Shown here: positions 10,256 to 21,352 of the stretch, one piece after another | How the letters are laid out: each line of letters begins with the position of its first letter | How positions within the stretch are numbered: position 1 is the stretch's first letter | From: Melanopsichium pennsylvanicum | Lineage: Eukaryota > Basidiomycota > Ustilaginomycetes > Ustilaginales | DNA length: 64,000 nt | Direction: 5' to 3' | NCBI GenBank assembly: GCA_900208305.1 | Contig: OAPG01000002.1 | Coordinates: 1-64,000, forward strand | Made by a program: the position numbers and the translations under genes | The notes under the pieces: model-generated | What the model saw: the letters and a program-made list of their open reading frames with translations, nothing else | Told to the model about the DNA's origin: nothing | Databases searched by the model: none

Positions 10256-12226
10256 TCATCCGGCTAGCTGGTTGGAGAAGAGCCTCTCCCACCAAACTAT
10301 CTCCTCCGATACAATATTGCGCCCGTTCTCATCCATCACACTATCTACAAATGATTTGGCACCTTGCACGTACAGCCAATCTGAGAGGTGGACTGAACCC
10401 GAGGAGGGCGTGGAACCAACTTGGATCGGCCGTGATCGCAGCTGGACCACGTGCACCGCCAGGTTGATCAATTCATTCTCCATCTCAGCGATCGCTTTGG
10501 AGTCAACAGCTTCTGCAGCGTTGACATTCGCGCGAACCAACAGTGAGCGCAGCAAATGAAAGGTAGCCTCTGATTCCAAAGAGAGACTTTCCCAGCCTCC
10601 AGGCGGTGGCAATACTGGCGATCGCGGGGTCTGAGCAGGTGCCGGTCGCAGCAGCGATCCTAGACCAATCTCGGAGACAGCTTTGCGGGCATACAGCCTG
10701 GCATTGTCAACCAGCTTGATGCGCGTCCCCTTTGCGCCCGCGATCCCGGCGGCCTCAAATGCTGGGTGCGAGCGAAAGATAGAAAGGTTGGATAGCGCTA
10801 ACAGAATACGGCATCGCGCGCGTGAAGTTGGAGTCGAAGTGTTCGCCTGTCCTAGGACTGCAGCCGAACCGCCACCGACTGCGGTGGTGTCCAGAGCAGC
10901 CAACGCTTGTGAGAAGAGTTTGGTACTGATTGTGGCTAGTGTCCAAATGGCGGCGACTCCTTCTTCTGGAGGCGAGAGTCGAAGAGACAGCCTACAGAGG
11001 CTCTGGCCGGCCTCGCCAACATCGCAAAGTGTGGCTACACTTGTATTTTTGCGTACTCCGACGCCTTCGGTGGCGACGAGGCGTGATGCCCAGTCGTCGA
11101 CAGTCCGCATTGCTGCCTCGAGTTCGCTGCTCAGTTTTTCCGGAGCAGAGCCAAGATCGAGAACTTTTGCGATGGATGCTATTCGCAATGTCAAGGAAGA
11201 ACGCCGGATCTCTTCCCACCTTGCTGCAGTTTCCGAGGAAGCTTGTGAACTATTGTTGCTCGTGGCCTGGAGCACTGCTGCTTCCTGTTCTGAAGCCAGT
11301 CTCTGTCCCTTGAACGCGATTTGCTCGCCCGCCGTGTCGTAATTTTGGACCTGCTCTATGGCGGACGAGGCTTCGATTAACGAGGTCAAGCAGGCAAGCA
11401 CAGAAAGAAGCGTCTCCATCAATGAGGCAGGAGTGACGAGGGAAGCCGTGTACCCGTACATCTCCCCTTGGCTCGCATCGCCCTGCTCGCTGTCGCCCAT
11501 GTCTTCATCTTGTGCCTTCTCCGTTGTTGCTTCGGCTGACATTTGAGTTGTGTCGTCGGCGAGCTTTTGATCTTGAAGGATGACATTTTGCCCATCTGCG
11601 ATAAGTTGGAACAGACTCAGTGCTTCCTGCCAAAGCTGAATAGTTGTTGGTGGTTGGCTTGCGCTTCGAGAAGCGAGACGGGGGGCCTGAAGCCCTTGTG
11701 GCCAGCCAAGCTCTTCAACAGCTTCTGCTAATGTCTGAAGCGATGTAGCCAAATGGGTCATAGCATCTAGTGTGAAGGGATTCGGCAAGAAGCCCTCTTG
11801 CAGGCCAGCAGCAGAAAGAGGCGGTGCGAGTCTCACTGCCTCTTGCGCTGTCGTGATAGCCTCTACCAATGACTGCAGGTTTTGTGGAGGCAATTCGAAT
11901 TGAGATGCGAGCAGAAAGTGGACTCTAGATGCATTGAACAAGGCGTCAGCACGTCGCCCTACGTTCGCACCAGCGAGATACGCTGCTCGGTCATAGAGCG
12001 TGCCAGCTTGCACATAGGAGCGCTGCGCTTTTGGGCCAAATTGGAATCGTTCGCCCTTTTCTTCAAGCTCGACACCATCTTGCATCGCTTCGTCGTAGTC
12101 ATCGTAGCTGTTTGGGTCTCTCGGTCTGGAGGGATTGGCATTGCGACCTCGGCCTGCCGATGTGGAAGGATCAGCTGCAGATGGAGGAGACAGGCATGTC
12201 ACCTTGGGCACGCGCTTGGGTGCCAT
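10256..12226 (-). CDS. Helical-repeat (TPR-like) protein of unknown function
   Basis: I do not recognise a named family. From the ATG at 12226 the product is 656 residues, mostly alanine-rich helices. The segment around residues 40-110 (YDRAAYLAGANVGRRADALF and following) looks like one or two tetratricopeptide-type helix pairs, and similar amphipathic pairs recur. There is no signal peptide or membrane span. The N-terminus is basic and Pro/Ser-rich. The frame stays open upstream to 12466, but those 80 codons read like untranslated leader, so I chose the downstream ATG. An acidic, Gln-rich insert lies near the middle. It is convergent with RPT6. A scaffold or cochaperone role would be a guess. 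Confidence 0.7.
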   Translation of the reverse strand: MAPKRVPKVTCLSPPSAADPSTSAGRGRNANPSRPRDPNSYDDYDEAMQDGVELEEKGERFQFGPKAQRSYVQAGTLYDRAAYLAGANVGRRADALFNASRVHFLLASQFELPPQNLQSLVEAITTAQEAVRLAPPLSAAGLQEGFLPNPFTLDAMTHLATSLQTLAEAVEELGWPQGLQAPRLASRSASQPPTTIQLWQEALSLFQLIADGQNVILQDQKLADDTTQMSAEATTEKAQDEDMGDSEQGDASQGEMYGYTASLVTPASLMETLLSVLACLTSLIEASSAIEQVQNYDTAGEQIAFKGQRLASEQEAAVLQATSNNSSQASSETAARWEEIRRSSLTLRIASIAKVLDLGSAPEKLSSELEAAMRTVDDWASRLVATEGVGVRKNTSVATLCDVGEAGQSLCRLSLRLSPPEEGVAAIWTLATISTKLFSQALAALDTTAVGGGSAAVLGQANTSTPTSRARCRILLALSNLSIFRSHPAFEAAGIAGAKGTRIKLVDNARLYARKAVSEIGLGSLLRPAPAQTPRSPVLPPPGGWESLSLESEATFHLLRSLLVRANVNAAEAVDSKAIAEMENELINLAVHVVQLRSRPIQVGSTPSSGSVHLSDWLYVQGAKSFVDSVMDENGRNIVSEEIVWWERLFSNQLAG

Positions 12227-15200
12227 TCTTGCTCTCGAGCACCTGCTAAGACCGAGTCTTAGCTTGCAATGCCCACTATGACGTTTGAATGTATACGAAA
12301 GAGTTGACGAGCAAATAGGGAGGAAACAGCAGACCATAGCAAAAATTGTGGAGCTCTTCGGAATTCGGAATACGCCTTCGCAGATTTGATCATTCTTGGC
12401 GTCCTCGCCAGTTGCAGGGCGAGCATTTCTATTCGAGGAGTTGTTTGTTCGCTTCAATCGCTCCATATGATCCTGTACCTACAATTGCCGATGCACATAT
12501 CAGTCTCAGTAACTGAGTGTGTAAGATGAGCTTGAAGCATGGTTCCGCGTTTCGAGTTCTTCTGTGTGATCAGCAAATGTCCGTTATCACAGAGACATAT
12601 TTCCTCCTCTTGTTTTTTGTTACATTCTGGTGCTTCGACGCTTTGATCCATGCTCGACCACACCGAACAAGTCAGCCGGTGCACGGCGATTTTCAAACAG
12701 CTATTGAAGCATTTGAAGAGCATTTACCGCACGTCAAGCGGTATGTTCACGTCAAAGTGCAGCGCTCTCTCAAATGCAGTCTTTGGACGTCCTCTTGACC
12801 ATCCTTCAAGGGCTTATGAGAAACACACAACATGCGTGGTTGACCCTTCCATAGAACTAACACACTCTCTTGGTCTTGTTTTTCCCAAGAATATTTTCCC
12901 CTGACCGCACGAGATGGAATCATTAAACCTGTCATGGGTCTCACTGGCTTTGGCCATGAGCGCAAGCACCATCACTTCAACCAGTGCTGCTCCCGCCACA
13001 TCGCATTTATCTTATCATTGAAATATGAGTGGACGGACGCCGTATATCTGAGTGACATGATACTCGTAACGACGCCGCTTCAAGGGCGGGATGCGGCTTC
13101 ACTGACTGCTTGCCCATTGGCCACGCCCTTTCCCACTTGCTTTTCCCACGCGGGAGCCGATCCCAAAGCTTTTGTCATTTTTTGACTTTGCCTTTGACCA
13201 GTCAATCTCTTTCTTTATCGAGCTTGTCCGTGCTGTTCGCTCTCTTTACATGCAAACAGACTCACCACCTCGCTTCGGTTCCCTTCAAATCCGATGACCT
13301 CACCGAACAACCTGGAAGCTGACAGTGCACGTGAGACTGCCAACCCGCTGATAGCCAAAGCAGCTTAAATCGGGAGCGTAGCTCTCATACGGGATCGAGT
13401 AGTGTTGAGCGATTTGGAAATTTGTGTAGAAAAAATTCATCTGACAGGCCGCGTGCGTCTGGTTCCCGAGATGCTTTCTGTCAGGTACGTCAGCCGCTGT
13501 CATTTGTCTGTAATTTCTCCAGCAACACGAGACATTCGTCCCCCCGCCACTTCTGTCCGACAAAGCCCTAGCTCAAAGCGCCTGCCGACCTTTGATATAC
13601 GTACGTTCCTTAGTCCGGAAAGCGATCCACACGTCAAGCCATGCGACATTGACGTTGCTCAGCATGAAGATGAAACGCGCGATACCGGACGGCACAAACC
13701 GTTCCCCGCACCCGAGCGACTCACATTGCAACTCTATTCACCTAATCTTTTCACGCTTGTCGAAATGTCTCAATGTCTGAAAAAAGCCTTGTGAGCATAA
13801 CGACCATGTCAGTCAGAATCGAAGGCATCTCTGGAAAGCGCGCTTACTCGAGAATGGTAGTGTCCTCGATCGACGTACGCCCTTATGCAGCTCAGCAGCA
13901 TTAACGTTATCAACCGGCAATTGACACTAGGGCACATGGGAGACCTGAGACAGCTCACTGTGTTCTATCCACCCGTGCGGAGATGATGCGCTTTCTTCAG
14001 CCTTTTTCCGCAGTACAAACAAGGCCCACTTTGGACAAAGTGAGAATCATACGATCCCCAAAGCGTCGCTGCGACTTTTGCCCAGAACCGTCCGAATGTG
14101 GGTGTGGCTTCGAGCCTCGCTTCGACGCGCGTGGCGTCCCTTCAAAAGATGTTGAGCCCTCCACATGTTAAGACATACAACGAATCGGCACGAGAGGGCG
14201 CTGATTGACGGTCGCGACCGCACCGACATAGCTTAATCGCTTTCTCGAATGTGGCCAAGTGCGCGAGTAAATCACACGGAAAATAATCAGTGCCTCACTC
14301 CTCCTTCGACATCTCACTAGCCGCAGACTCTGCACCAAACATTGTGATTGTTTTTTGAATCAAATCCGAATTTCGCGGATAGGTACATGCGCATTGCAAT
14401 GCCACACAAGACATATGGATGTTGTCGATTTTGGACATGAACACCGTCGACGCCGTCTTGACCTGTTACCCAAAGGTCACATCAGGCGGGAGGATTGACA
14501 CTTGTAAGGATTTGGACCAGCAGTCATTGCTCGCAATAGGTAGTGTGAGTACTTACTGTATTAGGCGCACATACTGTGCTTCTTGCCCTGAAGATGCATG
14601 CCTCGCAACAAGTCTGCCACGACTGCCGTTCCTATTAAGCGCCAACGTGATTTACAGAGATCCGGAGCTTGGCCCTTTGGTCCTTCCAATCACAAACAAT
14701 GCACCCACCACCCCCTTGTTTGCTGTCTAGATACCGGGACACTTGCCGCTCGGAAAGCCTGATCCGTCCACGATGGCGGCCAACGCTGATGTCTGTCTTC
14801 TTTTCCACGTCGACGAACGAGCCCTGAAGCATTCCTGCTTTTCAGGTCTGTCGGCCCATAAGGATCCATTCACCTGTGTCTCTTTTTGTGAGTTTTGTTC
14901 ATGAAAAGAATAAAACTTTCTTTGTGTTTCTTGATGTCAGTGGATGCGCCACACTCGTCTTCCTTTTCGCCTCTTCTTCTACGGTAAATGCATGCTGCAG
15001 CCTTACCGACCTTATCACCTACTTCTTTCCACAACATTTATCAAGTCCCTAATGAGCCGCTTGGGGCATATCTCAGCCGCTCCACTAAGTCCAAACTGAC
15101 TGAAATGTAAAAGTTGACTGACAGGTGCCCATTGAAACGACGTCGTTCCTAAGCCGATGCTGCAATGATAGCACAGGCAACTCTCGGCACCTATGCATCT

Positions 15201-15646
15201 TCTGTCGATGTCGGGGGATCTCGTACCTGAAGTCGAGCTGTTGCAATTCCCTGCTGAGCACCTCTATGGTTTGACCGTCTTGGCTGCCGAGCTTGAGCAG
15301 CACAACCATTCTTTATCGAATGCTTTCAAGTTCTTAGTCCTGGGCTCAATTCTTGAGTGCCCCCTGCTCCCTCACTTCATCATGTTTGTCCCCGCCACAC
15401 AGACTCTTTGATCACTTTGCTTGCTTCTGAACGGTCGTCAAATCTCCAATCTCCTTTAGTCCGTTAAACACACGCAAAGCTGCTGGTTTTGAGCTAATTT
15501 ACTCGGCTTTTGCACTGCACAGGCGCACAACAACGCTTGGCTACATCAGAACGGCATACGGAAACAGGTTACACTCGACTTTGCCGCCTCCTGTTATCGT
15601 TCGACCACACCCCCAGCCAACATTGACTCGGCAAACACACATCACA
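12227..15646. other. 3.4-kb gene-poor interval upstream of the ferric reductase
   Basis: Short frames of 60-130 codons occur on both strands (for example 13402-13794), but none shows a domain or convincing codon use. The interval includes the upstream regions of the divergent gene at 10256-12226 and of the ferric reductase. Two TGATAA motifs on the minus strand lie at 15012-15017 and 15038-15043. The rest is unexplained. Confidence 0.5.
15012..15043 (-). promoter_or_regulatory. Paired TGATAA (GATA-factor type) motifs
   Basis: Two minus-strand TGATAA hexamers lie 26 bp apart about 0.6 kb upstream of the ferric reductase start. Fungal iron-responsive GATA repressors (Urbs1 in Ustilago, SreA/Fep1 elsewhere) bind (G/T)GATAA-type sites. 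The motif is short and can occur by chance, so this is a weak call. Confidence 0.22.
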
Positions 15647-18302
15647 ATGGTCACGCCTCCCTGGGTGCTCGACTCGTTCGCTTTAGGGCACATCGCCGAG
15701 CTTCCTGGGGATCAGAAGGAATACGGATGGGCGACCTTCCAGCACTACTACTACAACTCGTACAAGGTTCCTTGTGTTGCAACGTGAGTATAGACCATCG
15801 AATGTTACAGAACTGCAGCCTCAGATGGCTTTGATTGCTGACCAACTTATCACTGCTTGGTGCACCTATTCCAGATTCCTCATTTGGGGTCTCTTTGTCA
15901 CATTGATCTTGATGTCAGGTTTGAGCGCACTCGTCAAGCACTACTTCCCTCATCTGCATCGTTCGCTCACTCGGAGAGCACCATGGTGGCGCGGAAACAT
16001 CTCTGAGCACCCTCTGATATCTCAGAAACACTCCCAAGTAGTCACCTGCGGCAAGGGATGTTTCCGCTGGCTCACTCTCCACCTCCCGTTACGACTTGAG
16101 TCCATCATCTTGGTGGCTATAATGGCCCTCAACATTGTTCCACTCGTTACATTTTATTCTCTCTACGTCGGCCACAACACATACTTTCCTGGAACAGACA
16201 CGATGAGCCGGCGCTCCCAAATTTTGCGACACTTGGCCAACAGATGCGCCATGCTCGGCATTGGTCAGCTGCCCATGCTGATCTTGCTAGCCAGCAGAAG
16301 GACGCCAGTCGCTATCTTGAGCCAATTATCGATGAGCACAATGATGCTTTTTCACCGCTGGATCGCAAGGATATGCTACTTACACGTCGTCATTCACATT
16401 TTCAGTAATGCCCTCAATTTTTATCACTCTACTGGATTAATCGAAAGCCTTAAGCTGTTACCAGTCCAGCTAGGTATTGTTTCCACCGTCATGCTGTCAG
16501 GCCTCGTCTTCTCTTCCCTCAGAATTTTCCGCGAAAAGCACTACGAAGTGTTTGTGTTCCTTCACATCAGTTTGGCTTTGCTCATGATCGTCTTCACCTA
16601 TCTTCACATCAAATTTCTTCATCAAGGCAGAGTAAGTGCTTGTCTGCTTGCATCCCGAAAGGTAGAGCATGTGACTGACTCCTCTCGCCCTCCGGTACCA
16701 CCTTGACAGCTTGCGCTCCAGATCCTTGTCATCGAGCTTACGGCAGCCTTCTGGGCTTTTGACAGGACCTTACGGCTGCTCGGCCGAGCTGCAATGTCGC
16801 TTTCGTGGCGTTACGCCGATGGGGCTGGAGCTATGCGCAAAGCAGAGCTCACGTCGTACGGCAACGGCGCCTACACGCGCATGCGCATCCAAGTTCCTGC
16901 GTCACGCTTGCGCCTGCCTCCCAACTCATCTTGTTTCTCCATCACAGCTAACGTTGACCTGGAAGACGAGACCAAGCGCGGCCGTGGCAGGTTTTCAAGA
17001 ACGCTTAGAGAAACGTCTGTGCTCGGCATAGCAAGGATTGGCGCGGGAGATGACATTCGCATCACAATCCCCAAGCTCCAGTGGGTGGGTGAGCACCCCT
17101 TCTCCGTCTTCGCCGTAGGCCGAAGCAAGTCTGGCAATCCCGATATGGGCTACCTCGACCTGATCATTCAACGTCAATCAGGTCTCACGCAGAAGCTCTC
17201 CAGGCTAGCCCAAGCGTTCTCAAGACCTACAATGACTACTCATCCCATTCCTAGCGATGAGTATTTACGATCGATGATACAACCGAAGGATAAGCAAGTC
17301 AAAGTTGCCATCGATGGACCCTTTGGTAAGAGTCCCACACTTAAAGGAGCTCAACACGCTGTGTTGATTGCCGGAGGCATTGGCATCACCTTTTGCTATC
17401 CACTGCTGGTCAAAGCTGCACGGGGCGAATTCAGTAGTCTCGAAACGTGCAAGTTGATTTGGATCGTCCGTGACGACGCTATTCTGGATGTACTTCGTAG
17501 CAACTTGACCGAGCTGCTGGAAGAGATCAGAAAGAGAGGGGGCAGTCGATGCCAGCTTTCTATTGACGTCTACGTCACGGTCAAATTGAAATCGTTTGCT
17601 ACGCAGCCGTCCGACAGTACAATAGTCATGGTGGACCAGAGAGGGATGCTGCCGACCAAGACTGAATGCACCTTGCGCTCAGGGGGCTCATCATCATTGC
17701 TGGCTTTCAGCAAGAGCGAGACTCACGTGTCCCTGTTGCTCGGTCGGCTACATAGCGGTGGCGGGGAAGAGCGCGAAGAGGTAGCGCTAAATTACCACGT
17801 GCTGAGCAAAACGGAGGAGGACGCCAAGACACCCTATCTTGTTTACACCCAGCGTGTTTCAAGCCCTCAATACTCAGGCTACCGCATCGGCGGTGAAGGA
17901 AAGGTATTGACGAGCGAGATGCAGACGCAGTACACGAGGAGCGACCACTCGAACGCTTGGACTGTCTACAGTACCATGCAACCTGATTCGCCACATTTTC
18001 CCGAACGAGCTCATATATGCCTCGGCCATCTGGAGGAGTTGAATGGACGACTAATCTTTTCTCAAGATGTGCTTGCGCAGACCCGAGGTGATGCCATTGA
18101 AATCAACAGATTTCAAGGCCGGCCAAAATCCATGGCGGCTGTGCACGGACACATCAACAAGCAAAGCGAATATGCGGACGGCAGGATCGCCTTTGCGACG
18201 TGTGGACCAGCTTCCATGTGCGACTCAGTTCGTGCAGAAGTGGTGGCGCTGCTCAAAGAGGGCGTTGATGTGGCGCTGGTAGAAGACTGCTTTAACTGGT
18301 AG
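15647..18302 (+). CDS. Ferric-chelate reductase, FRE/NOX-like transmembrane flavocytochrome
   Basis: Proposed exons 15647-15783, 15875-16631 and 16710-18302, giving 828 residues. Introns are GTGAGT...CCAG and GTAAGT...ACAG; an alternative acceptor at 16721 is also in phase and drops four residues. The protein reduces extracellular Fe(III) or Cu(II) at the plasma membrane using cytosolic NADPH, FAD and two haems. Exon 2 encodes about six membrane helices. Haem-ligand histidines sit in HRWIARICYLHVVIHIF (about 205-222) and in HYEVFVFLH...YLHIK (about 267-290). Exon 3 carries the FAD motif HPFSVFAVG (about 425), the NADPH-loop GGIGIT (about 518) and the terminal CGPASM and CFNW. There is no obvious signal peptide; translation starts in a short N-terminal tail. 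No multicopper oxidase or iron permease is next to it. Confidence 0.9.
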
Positions 18303-18731
18303 TCCGTGTGTGAACACTGGTAGGCAATTACCGTTAGCACCTTACCACCCTTAAAGGAACATAGATGTCAAAGTCTTCCGTGTCACAATCCCTTCAATTT
18401 CGCTTCCGTTTTATTCTGCGCCGCACCATGATCTTGCATAACGGATCCTCTTTCGAATGTATTCCCGTATCTTGATACATTGTACAGCTCTCCTGCTCGC
18501 GACCCCGCCGGTGCATCATTCTCGTATAGATCACATTCATTTGCAAGCATCATAAATAATTTTGACGACCACTTTCTCGGTCTGATGATGAGGCTGAGTG
18601 GGAGTGCAGAGAAGCGAGAAAGAGATGAAAGCAGGCCCAAGCACATCTGACCGGCGTCAAAAGTTCGATTGGCAACCTGTCATCACTCGACACGCCCGTC
18701 GAGCTGCGCCAATCTGATAATAGTCCACTTC

Positions 18732-18787
<56 letters not shown>

Positions 18788-19378
18788 AGAAAAAAAAATC
18801 TTGTTATCTGATGTTGGACAGCAGTCGCTTCGAAGCTCCACTAGTCTTGGCGCATCTAACACATGACAGGTCGGCCGCGATGGTGCGAGGACCTTGGCCA
18901 GATTTTGGTTATAAGATTCGCAGGGTGCACAGGCTCAGAAGAAGGGAAGAAATTTTTTTTGGGCCTAGGTTTCTTGGAGCACAGGGTCCACAGCTGATCG
19001 TTCGGTTGCATCTTATCTGATTGGTTCGTCCTCCATTACATCCTGTGTCCCAAGTGGTTTTTGGAACCGTGGACACCCGCTTCGTGTGCTCTTGTGCCAG
19101 AGATTCAACCCACTGCAGCTTCTTGCATGTCTCTTTTCTCATCTGCTGCGGCTTCGATTCCTCAGGAACCGCTCTGTGCCCTTTCTATGATCAAGTCGCA
19201 GCCAGCGAAACGAAATCAAGAATCTAAAAGAAGATCGACTGATACCACCTTCCCTTCGTTCAGCGCCCTTCTGGTTTTCTTTTCATTTCTCCCCTCGCCC
19301 GATTTTGAACCCAACTCCCGCCTCTCATTTTTTTTGCCTTGAATCGTGCGAAGAAGAACGTCAAGGGCACCATATAGA
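18303..19378. other. Intergenic between ferric reductase and MFS transporter
   Basis: Apart from the 50-base A tract listed separately I see only short frames without motifs. The region before 19379 is CT-rich, consistent with a promoter and leader. Confidence 0.55.
18735..18784. repeat. Homopolymer A50 tract
   Basis: Fifty consecutive A residues, followed by GAGAG and a second run of eight A. It is by far the longest homopolymer in the window. It lies 430 bp downstream of the ferric reductase stop. No reverse-transcriptase or processed-gene sequence is visible on its 5' side. Confidence 0.95.
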
Positions 19379-21235
19379 ATGCCACAGATACGACACGCTT
19401 CTGTCGAGAAGGCACCTGCCAATGACCCGATCAGCACAGCATCAGCAGCAGGACAGCTCTCGGACGTTCTTGCAAGCAGTGCACTCCCCTCGATCACAGC
19501 TGAGAAGGACACCAAGTCAGCTGCATCGGCTGCATCCCTATCGCCAGTGCCGCATCTCACTGCTGACGACGGCGACGAGGTCTGGATAGCTGATGCCCAA
19601 GCCGGAGCTGTAGGTGCGACCTGGAAGCACCGCGTGCCAGCGCTCCTCATGATTCTATTCTTCACTCTCGGAAGCAACTTTGCCCAGTCCTGTCTTTCGC
19701 CACTCAAGTCGACGATCAAGAAGCAGATGCCCGATGTCAATAATGCGCGCTATGGTACCATCGCTTCTGCCGAGCAACTTGTCAATGGCGTCCTTCCCCT
19801 TTTCTCCGGAATCATGATCGACTACTATGGCCCCAGCATTACCTCCATCCTCTCGAGCACAGCAATTCTCATCGGCACCATCATCAGAGCCGTAGGTGGA
19901 CAAAGAAGGAGCTTTGGAACTATTCTTGCCGGTCAGATCATCTTTGGATTTGGCAGTACAACAATTGAAACTAGTCAGTCGAAGCTCTATACACACTGGT
20001 GCCGAAGCAGCCCCGCCAATGCCGATTCGGAAGAGAAAGTACACAGGGCAGAGCGAGGCAAGGGGAAGCCTCAGAGGTGGTATAGCACCCTGTCGAGTGC
20101 TGGATGGCTAGGATTTATTTATGGTTCGGACATCGCCATGGGCCGTGTTTTCAATGTGATGGGTAAGATGAGCTCCATTCCAGTAGCAGAAGCTACGGGC
20201 AAGTGGTACTGGTCCTTCTGGCTATCGGCTGTTCTCTGCGCTGTCAGTCTTAGCCTCAATGCCGTCTACGTTGTTTACGAGCGATTGCTGCCAAAGCAGA
20301 TGCGTGTTGTGACTGGTCGCCAACTCGCCGCCCAAGCGGCCTCTTATCCCCTCGTCGCTTCCAACGACAATTCTGCTTTAACCCTCGACAAGCGAGATGA
20401 TCAGCAACAAAATAAAACTAAAACCCTTCAACACTTCTCCCGTCGTCATTTTCAGCTTCTCACTCTCAGTGTCGGTGCCATCCCGGCTTCCTTCTGGCTC
20501 GTCACCATGACTCAAATCCTTCAGGCCGGCGCAGTCAACGCATACAATGCGAATCTCGCCGAAGTCGTCGAAACCACCCGTGGAAAGTCAAAGCTCAAGG
20601 CCGGCTATGCATCTTCCGTCGGTCAAATTCCGCCTATCGTCCTCACTCCCCTTCTCGGCCTGATGTTCGATTTGTTGGGCCGCCGTATGTACTACGTCTC
20701 GGGCTGCGCAGCTCTTTGGGTGGTCGTCTTTTCTCTCTTGGTGTTCTCCACCGTCAATGCCTACCTTCCCGTCGTGTTGGGTAGTATCGCACTCTCCTTC
20801 AATGCCCTTCCTTTTATTGCTTCTATCCCCCTGCTCGTGCCCAATCAAGCTTCAATTGGCACTGCATTTGGCATCTGGAAATGTTTCAATTCCGCTGGCG
20901 CCGTCACAGTGGATGTCGCCTTCGGTGCAATCCAAGATCTAACCCCACGAGGCAAGAATCAGTTCAATAACGCTTTCGCATTCCTGATTGCCCTTAAGTC
21001 AATCGACGTCATTTATGGTATGATCTACCATATCATCGACCAGAAGTACTTTGGCGGAGTGCTTAAGCTGAACGAAAGACAACTTCTAACCAAGATGCAG
21101 GAGGAGTCGCAGGCGGACAACAGGGTAGCAATGAGGAAACCCATCAAGAGATGGACCGTGGCAGGATGCTTGCTTCTTATTGCTTTCGTCGCTACCAGCT
21201 ACGTCGTGTACATCACGTACTCCATCGGCACTTGA
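19379..21235 (+). CDS. Major facilitator superfamily transporter, MFSD1-like
   Basis: Intronless, 618 residues from the first true ATG at 19379 (MPQIRHASVEK). A polar, Ser/Ala-rich N-terminal tail of about 85 residues is followed by about 12 membrane helices beginning ALLMILFFTLGSNFAQS, a cytosolic loop with many charged residues between helices 6 and 7 (VVYERLLPKQMRV to KTLQHFSRRHFQ), and a short basic tail with a last helix near the C-terminus. Conserved MFS features include MIDYYGP after helix 2 and MFDLLGRRMYY after helix 8. The pattern resembles the MFSD1 family (lysosomal dipeptide exporters in animals) more than sugar or drug transporters. Substrate and membrane are inference. Confidence 0.82.
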   Translation: MPQIRHASVEKAPANDPISTASAAGQLSDVLASSALPSITAEKDTKSAASAASLSPVPHLTADDGDEVWIADAQAGAVGATWKHRVPALLMILFFTLGSNFAQSCLSPLKSTIKKQMPDVNNARYGTIASAEQLVNGVLPLFSGIMIDYYGPSITSILSSTAILIGTIIRAVGGQRRSFGTILAGQIIFGFGSTTIETSQSKLYTHWCRSSPANADSEEKVHRAERGKGKPQRWYSTLSSAGWLGFIYGSDIAMGRVFNVMGKMSSIPVAEATGKWYWSFWLSAVLCAVSLSLNAVYVVYERLLPKQMRVVTGRQLAAQAASYPLVASNDNSALTLDKRDDQQQNKTKTLQHFSRRHFQLLTLSVGAIPASFWLVTMTQILQAGAVNAYNANLAEVVETTRGKSKLKAGYASSVGQIPPIVLTPLLGLMFDLLGRRMYYVSGCAALWVVVFSLLVFSTVNAYLPVVLGSIALSFNALPFIASIPLLVPNQASIGTAFGIWKCFNSAGAVTVDVAFGAIQDLTPRGKNQFNNAFAFLIALKSIDVIYGMIYHIIDQKYFGGVLKLNERQLLTKMQEESQADNRVAMRKPIKRWTVAGCLLLIAFVATSYVVYITYSIGT

Positions 21236-21352
21236 GTTTGACAGGGGATCGAACAGACTGACATTGGATGCCACGCTTCAAACACAATTACGGGTCGGCG
21301 CGAGTGCTTGTGAGTTCGGTTTGCTGGTGCATGAGGTGTTTGCAGGTGACGC

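Noticed and set aside
12227..12466. 80-codon N-terminal extension of the helical-repeat protein
   Set aside because: In frame but composition unlike the body of the protein; an ATG at 12226 is a better start. Kept as an alternative only.
18300..18784. Processed retrogene or LINE ending in the A50 tract
   Set aside because: No coding remnant or target-site duplication could be seen next to the tract.
19346..19378. Start of the MFSD1-like transporter at a GTG codon
   Set aside because: Nuclear fungal genes start at ATG; the first in-frame ATG is at 19379.
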